From: Paraescarpia echinospica | Lineage: Eukaryota; Annelida; Polychaeta; Sabellida; Siboglinidae | NCBI GenBank assembly: GCA_020002185.1 | Contig: CM034534.1 | Coordinates: 31,144,851-31,208,850 of the forward strand | Direction of reading: 5' to 3' | DNA: 64,000 nt | Notes under the pieces: generated by a model | What the model was told of the DNA's origin: nothing | The model's input: only the letters and a program-made list of their open reading frames with translations | The model's database searches: none | Program-made: the position numbers and the translations under genes | In this document: one piece after another, positions 11,552 through 20,789 of the stretch | How the letters are laid out: each line of letters starts with the position of its first letter | Numbering within the stretch: the stretch's first letter is position 1

Positions 11552-11842
11552 AGTAGTTATAGTGTTGTCCACAGTACCGTTCATGACCCGAGATCAAAGG
11601 GTTTTTTGTTTTTTATAAGTATAATGTTTGCGTTTTTTACCAGTCAGGAGCACATTCTGCGTCGAATGGAATGTTACTTATAAAAAACAGCCTACCGATA
11701 AAAAACGGTTGATTGACAGGTCCACGGAAGAGAGTGTGCCGACATCTAGTGACTAATTAGGTAATTAATTAGGTACTAATTAGCAACAAGTGAGTAGTGC
11801 ATTCACTGGAGGGCAGCACTAGCAATAAGTAAAAAATAGTAA
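11552..11842 (+). repeat. Left terminal inverted repeat
   Basis: It matches the reverse complement of 25,339-25,630, including AGTAGTTATA at the tip, the GACCCGAGATCAAAGGGTTT block, TTGATTGACAGGTCCACGGA and the AATTAGGTAATTAATTAGG block. The middle (about 11,675-11,715) differs from the right arm by a small rearrangement. Confidence 0.9.
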
Positions 11843-12025
11843 ATACGTGTGCGTAAGGTTATATAATGGTTATATGTGAGTCACGTGTGCGTAAGGTTAT
11901 ATAATGGTTAAGCATGTGTGCTGACATCTAGTGACTAAAAAAGAAAGCAGACTCGTATGTGTAAGGTTATATAGTGGTTACGTGTGAGGTGATGTAGTCA
12001 GTAGCGTCGTCGTCCGTGTCTAGAT
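11843..12025 (+). promoter_or_regulatory. Left leader with three GTAAGGTTATATA repeats
   Basis: The word CGTGTGCGTAAGGTTATATA (or a close variant) occurs three times, at about 11,847, 11,885 and 11,957. The last copy places a TTATATAG TATA-like box ~55 bases before the NADAR start codon at 12,026. This is the likely promoter of the rightward genes; the repeats may be binding sites. A CATCTAGTGACTAA word from the TIR also recurs at ~11,924. Confidence 0.5.
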
Positions 12026-12478
12026 ATGGAGCCTATACGTTTCGGAGGGTCCATGTCGTACCTGTCGAATTTTTATCCGTGTAGAATTGCGGCGTACGGT
12101 CGGGGTTTCAAATCCGTCGAGCACACCTACCAGTTTAGAAAAGTGATGTTTAACGCAGACGAAGCAAGCGCGGAGTACATCAAATCGGCGTGGTCGGCCT
12201 ATATAGCGAAGCGATGAGGTTACGGGATCACGAAAGCGAGAACGAGTGCCGAATGGGACGGCGTTAGAGTCGAGTGTATGAAGAGCCTGTTGATGAGTAA
12301 GTTCGGGGCGTCGAAAAAGTTGAAAGACGCCCTATTGGTTACCGGGGACGCCGAATTGGTGGAGTGGGTGCCGTCGAAAGAAGCCTTTTGGGGTTGCGCC
12401 TACGGGTATAAAGAAGGTCAGAACATGCTTGGCAAATTGTTGACGGAGGTGCGTCGTGAGTATAGAAGAAAAGAATAA
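12026..12478 (+). pseudogene. NADAR (YbiA-like) domain protein, one in-frame stop
   Basis: About 150 codons with an ATG at 12,026. The first part has YLSNFYPC and FKSVEHTYQFRK, the second has KKLKDALLVTGDAELVEW, FWGCAYGYKEGQNMLGKLL and a final Arg/Lys-rich tail. These are the hallmark blocks of the NADAR fold, whose members act as ADP-ribose-processing N-glycosidases, some reversing DNA ADP-ribosylation. A single TGA at 12,215-12,217 interrupts an otherwise continuous frame of near-usual family length. It is the first gene after the left TIR and its promoter-like repeats. Its role in the element is unknown; nucleotide metabolism or counter-defence are possibilities. Confidence 0.8.
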
Positions 12479-12484
12479 AAGTAA

Positions 12485-12724
12485 TCGTACGTTGTCCGCG
12501 CACCAGTCGTCGATATAAACGGAAAGTGGAAGCATCCTTTTACATGTATAGAATCCGGCCCTACGGGGTGCGGTAAGACTACTTTCGTTGCAAGCCTGCT
12601 AAAGTTTGCCTCGTGTATGATTGAGCCGCCGCCGGAAAAAATTCTGTGGTGTTACTGCCTCGCGTGTAGAGGCACATCCTGGCCCTGCAGCTGTTGCGTA
12701 GATACCATCGGAATACGAATCTGA
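12485..12724 (+). pseudogene. Packaging ATPase, N-terminal stub with Walker A
   Basis: An open stretch carries ESGPTGCGKTTF (~12,550-12,585), a P-loop, followed by PPPEKILWCY. This is the start of an A32/FtsK-like genome-packaging ATPase as found in Polinton-type elements. Only about 60 residues follow the family pattern; Walker B and the rest are missing and the frame runs into that of the next gene, so an internal deletion has fused the stub to its neighbour near 12,655-12,690. Not functional. Confidence 0.65.
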
Positions 12725-12999
12725 GAAAAGCGGTAATCGCCAACGCGGATGCCGACCTCATCTGTAGTCTGTGCGACTGCGCATATAACATTCTGAGAGG
12801 GAACGTGAAATTGACGCCTAACAACAAAAAAGTGCTGACAAAGTACACGAACAATCTGCGCAAGCTAGCGTCGAAAAAAGTACCCATCAAACGGAAGAGA
12901 GCCGTCCTGCAGAAGGGGTCGGGCGCATTTCTGACGGCGCTGCTGGCACCGTTGGCGAGCACCTTTCTGCCCCTCCCCAGACAGGCTATAGGTGTATAG
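12670..12999 (+). pseudogene. Small basic conserved Polinton-type protein (5' end lost)
   Basis: The frame is open from ~12,670 with no ATG at its start; it is joined to the ATPase stub by the deletion. It encodes an Ala/Leu helix, LICSLCDCAYNILRGNVKL, then KKVLTKYTNNLRKLASKKV and a Lys-rich RAVLQKGSGAFLTALLAPL end with a hydrophobic Gly-rich tail. A small basic protein of this build is a regular companion of invertebrate Polinton-like gene sets; a core/minor-virion role has been suggested for such proteins, but I cannot confirm it here. It ends 10 bases before the next ATG. Confidence 0.6.
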
Positions 13000-13009
13000 G
13001 AGATGGTTG

Positions 13010-13672
13010 ATGCAGCAAGCAAAGAAGGTGGCGTTGGTAGACCCACGGTTGGTGGAGCGTCTACTCCCGTTACTATCGCAACCGACCACGACCACGTCGC
13101 GTGTGATGAGTAGCCTGGACAACGACATGAAAGCCGTTCTCGAGCGTACGGATTTAACCGAACGAGTACAGGTAGCGGCGTACAATCAACTGCTGACTCG
13201 TTACAACGCCATGGAGACGTCTCGCGCGCAGCAACCGATGCGAGTGTCCGTAGTGAAGAGCGAGTCGCCGATGACGCTCGACCAGCCGCCACCGCCGCCC
13301 GACCAATCGCCGGACGATACGGAGAGCGAGATGGTGAAGAGCGTACCGAAAATTCTGAAAGAAAAAGCCCGCCTCCTGATGGCGAGACTGAAAGCCGATC
13401 CGCTGATTCGCTGGAGAGATCGAGGGGAGCTCGTGTACGACGGTGCGCCTATCGCCGGAAGCAACATGGTAGATCTAGTGAACGATCTCATGCGAAAGAG
13501 GAAGAAGACGCCCGCGCCGGTTGGCTGGGAAGCGTTTGGGGACCATATAAAGCGGCTGAACGACCCTATGGAGCTCGTCCGTAATCCCCAGCGTCGAGCG
13601 TACATACAGCGCGCGCAGAAGCGAAAGGGCCGCACTCGATCTGTCGAACGCATGCCGTGGGCCAACTTTTAG
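13010..13672 (+). CDS. Conserved Polinton-type protein of unknown function (220 aa)
   Basis: An intact ORF from ATG 13,010 to TAG. The N-terminal segment has QQAKKVALVDPRLVERL, a helical LDNDMKAVLERTDL stretch, a Pro-rich linker, then VPKILKEKARLLMARLK, RWRDRGELVYDGAPIAGSN, MVDLVNDLMRKRK and a basic C-terminus (KRKGRTRSVERMPWANF). The GELVYDG...GSN..DLVND pattern recurs beside integrase/capsid genes in animal Polinton-like elements. No enzymatic motif was seen; a DNA-binding or virion-internal role is possible from its basic tail. It is one of the few unbroken genes in the element. Confidence 0.65.
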   Translation: MQQAKKVALVDPRLVERLLPLLSQPTTTTSRVMSSLDNDMKAVLERTDLTERVQVAAYNQLLTRYNAMETSRAQQPMRVSVVKSESPMTLDQPPPPPDQSPDDTESEMVKSVPKILKEKARLLMARLKADPLIRWRDRGELVYDGAPIAGSNMVDLVNDLMRKRKKTPAPVGWEAFGDHIKRLNDPMELVRNPQRRAYIQRAQKRKGRTRSVERMPWANF

Positions 13673-13684
13673 CGCCCATACAGG

Positions 13685-13855
13685 ATGCCCGCCCGAAGAT
13701 CAGTACTCGTCGTCGTCGTCGTCAACGCCGGCGTAATCGCGGCGGCCTTCGCCGCCGCCCTCTTGTTCGCCGTATCGTCGCAAGAGCCATGGCGGTGGTG
13801 TCCCAGCGGTCTCGTGGTGCGCAACGAAAGCGCCAACAACGTGACGACCGACTGA
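13685..13855 (+). CDS. Small single-pass membrane protein (56 aa)
   Basis: ATG 13,685, TGA 13,853-13,855. A short basic N-terminus (PARR) is followed by a 25-residue hydrophobic segment rich in Val/Ala/Leu, then a polar tail with a Trp pair, one Cys and NES/NNVT sequons, which suggests a signal anchor. It starts 13 bases after the previous stop and overlaps the integrase start (13,789) in another frame. Too short for family assignment. The overlap could be fortuitous, but spacing and length fit a compact viral genome. Confidence 0.4.
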   Translation: MPARRSVLVVVVVNAGVIAAAFAAALLFAVSSQEPWRWCPSGLVVRNESANNVTTD

Positions 13856-14704
13856 AGCGCGCCTACTTCGACCCGAAACGGGCGGGCGGGCAGTTACGGC
13901 GGCGTCGACGCGTTGCACCGGGCGACTGCGGTACCCAAGCCGATCGTCGAGCGGTGGCTATCGGAGCAGGACGCCTACATGCTTCACAAGCCGGTCAGAC
14001 GCCGTTTCAAGCGACGTTGCGTTATCGTGGGCGGTCGAAACCAGCAGTAGCAAGCCGATCTCGTCGACGTGGCTAAACTGATAAAACACAACGACAGTAT
14101 AGCGTTCCTATTGACGGTCATCGACGTCTTCTCGAAGCGGACGTGGTGCGTCCCGTTGAAGAGTAAATCCAGTCCGGCGCTCGTTGCGGCCTTCGAGGGC
14201 CTGCTGTCGTCGCCGCAACAGCCGCCGAACGCCCTGCAGACCGACAAGGGGACGGTGTTTCTCAACAGGCCCCTTCAGACGCTTTTGAAGGCGCGCGGCG
14301 TCCACCATTTCGTGACGCACTACGAGGAGACCAAAGCGAGTGTCGTGGAGCGATTCAATCGTACGCTGAAGACACGCATGTGGAGGTACTTCACGAAGCA
14401 TCAGACACTGAAGTACGTGGAGCCGTTGCAGGACTTCGTGCGGTCGTACAACAACGCCTACCATCGAAGCATCGGTAGGACGCCGGCGAGCGTCAACGCA
14501 GCGAATCAGGAGAGCGTGTGGCAGCGGCTGAAAGGCGGCGTCGGGTGTCAAAAAAACAAGCCGAAACTGCGAGAGCGGGACCGCGTACGCATCAGCAAGG
14601 CGAAGGGACGTTTCAAGAAGGGGTACATGGCTAACTGGAGCGAAGAGCTCTTCACCGTCGTAGAATCCTGCATTCGATGTTCAGTCAAGTCGACGTGTCG
14701 CTGA
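13789..14704 (+). pseudogene. Polinton-type DDE integrase (frameshift, nonsense, 3' deletion)
   Basis: A retrovirus-like integrase. Likely ATG at 13,789; AYFDPKRAG follows at 13,861. A GGGC duplication near 13,883-13,890 shifts the frame. The following reading (ALHRA, then IVERWLSEQDAYMLHKP) continues to a TAG at 14,047-14,049. The first catalytic Asp is in ADLVDV just after it, the second in LQTDKGTVF (~14,240) and the Glu in KASVVERFN (~14,345). The C-terminal SH3-like part (RDRVRIS...KGYMANWSEELFTVVE) is cut at ~14,667, where sequence passes directly into the capsid-like gene, so a deletion removed both gene ends. Confidence 0.88.
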
Positions 14705-15690
14705 ACGGCACGCTCGTGACGTCGTCGACCAATACGTACCCGTACCGGGTCTACATAGAGACCCTGCTCAGTTACGGGTCCGACGCCAAAAGATCGCAGC
14801 TCGAGGCCGACCTGTGGTGAAAGGACACGGCCGGGCGCATGGAGACGGCGGGGAACAACAACGGCGGGTACGCGCATCGGCACCACTACATACACGACAG
14901 CCGCCAGTTTGACATGTTGGGACGCCTGCACGTCGACGTGTTCGTGCAAAACCGGTACCTGCTGAACGGCGTGGACGTAAAGGTGCGACTGGTGCGAAGC
15001 AAGGACGCCTTCGCGCTCATAGGCGACGTCGTCGATCCGGGGTTCAAGACCGTCCTGCTGGAGACCTACCTGCAGGTGCGAAAGGCCAAGATGAATCCGG
15101 CCGTCCAGCTCGGTCACATCAAAGCACTGACGAGGGGGAAGGCCATGTACCCGATGCGTCGCGTCGACTGCAAGGTGTTCTCGATACCGCAGGGCACGAT
15201 GTCTCATACACACGAGAACGTCTACCTGGGCACGCTCCCGAGACGCGTATTCATGTGCCTGATCGACAACGACTCCTACAACGGGGCCTACGATAAAAAC
15301 CCGTTCAACGCGAAGCACAGCGACATAAACTTCCTCGCCCTCTACGTCGACGGACGCCAGGTGCCGAGCAAGCCCCTGCAGCCGGACTTCGCACATCGGC
15401 GCTACATCCGAAGCTACATGAACGTGTTCGCCGCGACGGGCAAGGCGTACGAGGACGAGGGGATCGACCTGACGCGCGCCGAATTCGGCGACGGCTACAC
15501 CATCTTCGGCTTCGACCTATCGCCCGACTGCTGCGACGGCGAACACTTCAACGTCGTGCGGAAGGGGAACCTGCGAGCTGAGATCCACTTCGCGCAGGCG
15601 CTCCCCTGGACGGTGAACGTCGTCGTGTACGGGGAGTTCGAGACGGTGCTCGAAATCGACAAGAACCGGAACGTCGTGTACGAGTACTGA
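14668..15690 (+). pseudogene. Polinton-type capsid-like protein (F54H12.2-like), N-terminus deleted
   Basis: The frame begins with FSQVDVSLNGTLV right after the truncated integrase and runs 340 codons to TGA at 15,688-15,690, broken by a TGA at 14,818-14,820. Recognisable blocks are TNTYPYRVYIETLLSYG, DMLGRLHVDVFVQNRYLLNG, VDVKVRLVRSKDAF and the C-terminal PWTVNVVVYGEFE...EIDKNRNVV. Proteins of this kind, often named F54H12.2-like, sit beside integrase and protease in invertebrate Polinton-like elements and are taken as virion structural proteins. Major versus minor capsid cannot be decided here. The first part of the protein is absent. Confidence 0.7.
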
Positions 15691-15691
15691 G

Positions 15692-16141
15692 ATGGTCACG
15701 TTTCAGCTGATAGATCGCCTGTCGATCGACACGTACACTAAAAACATCGTCGTCGGCGTCGTGCCTAAAGACGAGCTTCCGCGACGGCGGCTCACCGCCT
15801 ACCCGACGGCGTTCGTGTGCAACACCGACGACGACGACGAACCGGGGAAGCACTGAGTGGCTATGTACGTGGACGCCGACCGGCGAGGCGAGTACTTCGA
15901 TTCGTACGGCCTGCCGCTGCTGCACGCCGACTTCCGCGCCTTCCTTCGCCGCAACTGCGACTCGTGGACGTATAACGACAAGAGACTGCAGAGCGGTGTA
16001 TCTAACGTGTGCGGACAATATTGCGTCGCCTTTCTGCTCTTACGATGCCGCGGTATGCCACTAAGCGGCTTTCAGTAACTGTTCGGTCCCGATAGGGTGA
16101 ACAACGACTGTCTCGTATTCGACTGGCTAAAGCCGCATTGA
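15692..16141 (+). pseudogene. Adenain-type maturation cysteine protease (two in-frame stops)
   Basis: ATG 15,692 is two bases after the capsid-like stop. The triad residues are visible: His in GKH (15,851-15,853), acidic residue in EYFDSYGLP (~15,892), a Gln in KRLQSGV, and Cys in VCGQYC (~16,009-16,026). A TGA at 15,854-15,856 follows the His directly, where the family has Trp. A second in-frame stop, TAA at 16,076-16,078, precedes a short conserved-looking tail (NNDCLVFDWLKPH) ending at 16,141. Such proteases cleave virion precursors in adenoviruses and Polinton-like viruses. Confidence 0.82.
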
Positions 16142-16412
16142 ACGCTTATCGCTTGTTATTATTAGACGACCGAGTATTCGAACCGACTTTCTCGGATCTG
16201 TCGGTCGCGGGCTCCTCGCCGTGCTAGGCAGGCAAGACCAAAGTAGTGAGGTTGTAGTAAATAAAAAACGATGAAAACTGTACCGCGTGTTCACTCATTT
16301 TTTATTCGTACATACATACATACATACCCTAGGGGTAGGTCCTAACTAGGGGTCCCTAGGGGAAGGCCTCCCCTGTATATAATAGGTCCCTACTTCTAGG
16401 GAGTGGGTCCCC
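16142..16412. terminator. Convergent 3' region with poly(A) signal
   Basis: The rightward gene block meets the leftward polymerase gene here. AATAAA at 16,258-16,263 serves the rightward block. Between 16,305 and 16,400 are (CATA)n repeats and repeated CCTAGGGG words. No coding content was seen. Confidence 0.55.
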
Positions 16413-19400
16413 TTATACGAGTATCGGAGCCGTGGTGACGCCGTCGTCGAGCACGCGACGTTTGGCGTAAAAGTAGCTCAACGCCGCGCGCTCCTGAATG
16501 TATGTCAGCACGGACGATTCCTTCACTTGGAAGCCGCGGTTCCAGCCGCCGGCGCTCCGTCGACCGCGCAGCACGCCGAGGAAGACGTCCTTGTCGACGT
16601 CGTTCTGACGCTTCCTCAGGCCCTTCGTACTGTACTCGTCGCCGCCGAAACAATAGTACGTCTTGCTGCAGAGCGCGACGATTCCGCGACCGGACCATTC
16701 CTCTTTGAAGTGGCCTGGCGTTCGCTTGTCGTACCTGCGCCGTCACGCGCAACATTCGTCGGGCGCGTCCCACGCTCGGCCGGCGAGCCGGCGCCGCACG
16801 TACGCCTCCGCGTGCGCGTCGCTGTGATACGACGGGAACCATTCGCCGCGGTGCGGAAAGTAGTGTTCGCGCTTAGCCGTCGCCAGGAGCTCGTCGAGGT
16901 CGCGTCCCGCGAGGCTCAAATACGCCGAGTCCGTGTCCATTGCGCAGTACTGGAACAGGGGGCGCGGAATGTAGGCGGCGATGAAATCGTAGTAAAATTC
17001 CAGCATACGCAGTTTGGCGTACTAATACACGAAGTAGCCGATCTGGATGGGCAGCGCGTACCGGGCGGTTCGCTTGTTCAGCGCCACCTCGTAGAGGCCG
17101 TCGGGAACGATGACGTCGAGCTGACGGAAGCGTCGATCGTTGATCAGCGTCCCGGCGCCAGCGGACGTGCAGAACTTGATGTCGCGGTGCAGGTGGACCC
17201 GCGTGATCGTTTTCCCGTAGGAACTGTTGCCGAGAAGTTTGAACGTATCGGCGATGATGGTCTTGTCGGGGTCGGCGTCGCCCTCGCGTCGTGCGGCGGA
17301 GACCGTGTCGCCGAAGGGACGAAAGCACGCGACCGGCTCGTACTCGACGATCTGGTAGACGTGCTCGACGACGAGTCCGTGCCGCAGATACCACCGCAGT
17401 AGCGGCGACGCGAGCAGAATCTTGGCGCCGAAGAAGCTCCCCACGAGCGTGCGCTGAGGCCAGGCGAGGAGCTCGTGTGTTTCGGCGTAGCGACGCATGA
17501 ACGGGCTGAGATCGTCGCGCGCGATGTAGGCGTTCTTGAAGATCGGCTGCATCTCGGCGAAGGCGTCGCGCAGCGACTCCGGAACGGCGATGTCGGACTC
17601 GACGAGGCCGAACAGCGTGCCGTCGAGCACGGCCTTCAGGATCGTCGACCGCGTAACGGCGGCGCCGCCACCGTTGGTCAGCTCCGCGGCGGCGGCGGTC
17701 TCGTCGCGCGCCACCGGCACTCCCACATCTCGACGACGGTGATGAAGCGGCGAAGGTAGCCCGTGACGGCGGCCGTCTCGGCGTACAGTTGACTCATCGG
17801 CTTGCCGTTCACCGCGTTCGTCTCCTTCCCCGTGCACGGGCAGCCGTGGAAGAAGCACCCTCGGAACTTGTACGCCGTCCGCGTCTCGCGACACCAGCCG
17901 TCGACCCGGTACTTGCCGACGCGCTTCTCACGCCCGTTGAGCTGGTGTCGCATGCGCGCCACCGTCCGCGCCGCCTCCCACGTCAGCCACTCCACGGACA
18001 GGCGGCCGTAGCGGTGCACGCATTCCGGTCGAAAGGCATTCTCCACGCGACGGCGCGTGTACCACCCCGTCGGCATCTCCTGCGTGATCGCCCATAGGTA
18101 GAGGCCGTTTGCGTTCGAAGCCGACAATCGAGCGGCAGGGCAGCGCCGACTCGCCGTACTCGTCGCGCCGAAGAGTGGTCACGTCGGCCTCGTGGTAGCG
18201 CGCGAAAATGATCGAGGGGCCGCCAACGATCTGCGAATGTAGGAGCCGGTGCAGGTCCTTGTTCGGTTCGTTGAAGAGCGTGAAGTGGAGCATCGACGGC
18301 AGATCGTTGAACAGGTACAGCAGGGTCAGGCCCGGTACGCTGATGGCGTCCTTGAACATGTCGATGAGACGCTGCCGATAGAAGGCGAACTGCTTGTCGA
18401 AGGCCTCCAGGAAAGGCACCACGTCCCTATTGTTATACCACACGAGGTAGTCACGCAGTGTTTTCATCCGTTCGTCGCGCCATACCTTCGCGCAACCCTC
18501 GTACTCGTCGGCGGAGATGTCTTCGCGCTTCAGGTGGCTGTAGAAGGCCTCGCGCGGCGGCAGCTCGGTCTCGTCCAGTTTTCGCATGTCGTCGAGGTAC
18601 TCGTAGGGAAAGTGGCCCTTCGTCGCCTCGCAGCTGTAGGCCTTCAGAAACCTATCGTAGCTGACGCCGGGGGCCAGGTAGTTGGTGATGTCCAGGAACT
18701 TGAGCGTCGCAGTCGTTAGGCACATAAAGTTATTCTGACGCTTGATCGTAAACGCCGACGAGACGCTGTGCGCCTCGCTGGTCATGAACAGGGGCGACAG
18801 GTATTTCTTGACGACGTTCAAGTCGTACTTGCCCGAATTGAAGCCGAGGACGGGGAGGCGGCGCAGGTGCGTCCACAGGCGGTCGCCGAGCACCGTGTAC
18901 GGGCTCTTATCGCGCGACGCCTCCTTCTCCGCATAGGTACGAGCGACAGCACTTTCCGCATAGGTACGAGCGACAGAACAGCGACACGTCGGTTATGTAG
19001 GAATAGTGCGTCTCTCACAGATTGACGCTCATGGTAGTCGGGTAGCGGTGGAGTGAGCGGCGGACCACTTCAGTGGTGGCGTCCTCTTCCGTCAGTCGAT
19101 ACACGGTCACATTCGTTTCGAAGACCGTCTCCACCCGGTCGAGTTCGTTCAGCGGGACGCCGGCGAATGCGTAGTAGGGTTGGCCGCCGCCGGCGACGCT
19201 GTAGTCGGCATAGAGCCTTAAGGCCGAGGTCGTCAAATCGTCTACGCGGAAGTCGGCGCCCAATGCAGCGCCAGTCAGCGGAAGAGGCACATGTTTTCGA
19301 TGTACGGTTGATTGTGGCGATCTTTCACTAGGCCGATGAGCGCCTTGTTGTTGAGCAGGTAGTCGGGGAGTCGCTGCTAGCGCGCGCTCCCGATAGGATG

Positions 19401-19604
19401 GTAGATGATGGCGTTGAGGAAGTACGTAACGTTCGTCACCAACTCGGCGATCCACCCCGAGTCGGGTCGCTGCGCGATCACTTACTGCAGAACGTCGGGC
19501 TGTCGAGCGGCGTCGAGGAAACGTTCGAACGACGCGGCGTCGGTAACGAGGACGGGCGACTCGAGATAGCATCCGCATCAGTTACACGAAGAATGGTAGT
19601 ACAT
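16413..19604 (-). pseudogene. Protein-primed family-B DNA polymerase (pPolB), disrupted
   Basis: From the ATG at 19,604-19,602 (start tentative) to TAA at 16,413. The N-terminal part (~19,560-19,050) has ELVTNVTYFLNAIIYHP and DYLLNNKALIGLVKDRH. Exonuclease blocks are GFNSGKYDLN (~18,835) and YNNRDVVPF (~18,435). An inserted Cys/His segment with GCFFHGCPC is near 17,835. Polymerase motifs are NGLYLW (~18,100), LLGNSSYGKTI (~17,225) and MDTDSAYL (~16,930). Breaks: stops at 19,482-19,484, 19,377-19,379, 19,275-19,277, 19,015-19,017, 17,022-17,024 and 16,743-16,745; frame changes near 19,266, 18,930, 18,117 and 17,705. Around 18,905-19,000 an 18-bp duplication and apparent deletion have removed a segment. 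It replicates the element in active relatives. Confidence 0.9.
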
Positions 19605-19647
19605 GAATCGGCCAGTCTCCCTGTGACGCAGGATAAACCCGTACGAT

Positions 19648-19656
19648 AAATTTATT
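19648..19656 (-). terminator. Poly(A) signal for the zinc-finger gene
   Basis: AATAAA on the minus strand at 19,655-19,650, about 100 bases past the zinc-finger stop at 19,756. Confidence 0.45.
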
Positions 19657-19755
19657 TTAAAGGCTCGAGCATCAGTCGTAGTCGGGCGTCGTGCGCGGAC
19701 GTCTCCGAACAGTCGGACATATCGAAATTATATCTAGACTGGACGGGACCGCGCA

Positions 19756-20013
19756 CTACAGACTACGGATGCTCGACCAGTGTTCGCGAACGGTACGCCG
19801 TAGGTCGTCGTCATCGCGCGCCGGCGGCGGCGACGTCGGCGTACCGCAGACTCTTAAATGTCGCAACATATTGTCGCACTTGGCGAACCATCGATTGCAT
19901 TTCGGACACGCGTGATTACCGCCGCCGCCGCCGCCGCCGCCACAGCTTTTCAGATGCCGCACCATATCGGAGCGACGGGCGAACATTCGATTGCATTTCG
20001 GACATGCGTGCAT
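19756..20013 (-). CDS. Small protein with two C2H2/C2HC zinc fingers (85 aa)
   Basis: The first ATG in frame is at 20,013-20,011 and leads straight into HACPKCNRMFARRSDMVRHL and, after a poly-Gly linker coded by a CCG run, HACPKCNRWFAKCDNMLRHL. Each finger has CX2C then HX3-4C, the last ligand being Cys. The tail is acidic. It sits just upstream of the polymerase start. Polymerase proteins of related elements can carry N-terminal fingers, so it may be either a separate DNA-binding regulator or a detached N-terminal part of the polymerase. Intact here. Confidence 0.6.
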   Translation of the reverse strand: MHACPKCNRMFARRSDMVRHLKSCGGGGGGGGNHACPKCNRWFAKCDNMLRHLRVCGTPTSPPPARDDDDLRRTVREHWSSIRSL

Positions 20014-20109
20014 CGTCGGTGACAGCGGCGCGGAATGCACGTTCGTCCTAGTCGAGCCCGGAACGATATTAACCACGACGAATTACCGACACCGTCTATA
20101 AGGCCGCGC

Positions 20110-20760
20110 GCAACGACCGCTAGGTGATGGTGGTGGTGGTGGTGGTGGCAGCCGCCATTTTCTGGACGGCGGGGCGAATTTTTTCTCACGCGCCGCGCGG
20201 TTTGTTTGCAGCTAGGCAGCGAACATTCTGGATGGTTTGTCTCACCGCCCCGTCAGGTGGCAACGCTACCGTCAAGTTTGTTTGCACTGGGATAGCCGTC
20301 AGGTGGCAGCGCTGTCGACTACCCAGTCCGTTAGCAGGGGCTCGCTGGGTATGTCTGGATGGCAGTGTTTTTTGGCGTTACTCTACAGTATGTTTGTTTC
20401 TTTGTTTCACTGGGATGACGGCGCGACAGAGGCTGTCGTCAATTCGTAGTATCGTAGCGCTGGATGGCAGCGCGCTACCGTCAAGTTTGTTTGCACTGAG
20501 ACAGCCGTCAGTTGGCAGCGCTGTCGACTACCCCGTCTGTTAGCAGGTTATGTCTGGATGGCAGCGAATTGTTTTGGCGCTACTCTACAGTTGTTTGTTA
20601 CACTGGGATGACGGCGCAGCAGCGGAGGAGGAAGCTGTCTTACCACCCGTCGTCAGTTCGTAGTATCGATGCGTTGGATGGCAGCAATTTGTTTGTACTG
20701 GGACGATGGCGCAGAGGTGGACGTGTCGACAACAGGAGGCGGGCTTTTTTTGTTCATACG
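20110..20760. repeat. Imperfect ~240-bp tandem repeat block
   Basis: Segments containing GTCAAGTTTGTTTGCACTG, then GGCAGCGCTGTCGACTACCC, then GTTAGCAGG...TGTCTGGATGGCAG and TTTGGCG(T/C)TACTCTACAGT recur at about 20,270-20,460 and 20,480-20,660 and decay further to 20,720. The block begins with a (GGT)n run at 20,127-20,150. Plus-strand ORFs over it look like by-products of the repetition. Confidence 0.65.
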
Positions 20761-20789
20761 TTTTATTAAGCATCATCATCATCATACAT

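Noticed and set aside
14548..15396. 282-codon minus-strand ORF
   Set aside because: Antisense shadow of the capsid-like gene in GC-rich sequence; the plus frame has the conserved blocks.
16527..17402. 291-codon plus-strand ORF
   Set aside because: Antisense to the DNA polymerase, whose catalytic motifs are on the minus strand.
20124..20543. 139-codon plus-strand ORF in the Polinton-like element
   Set aside because: It runs over a (GGT)n tract and the ~240-bp tandem repeat; composition follows the repeat and there is no family resemblance.
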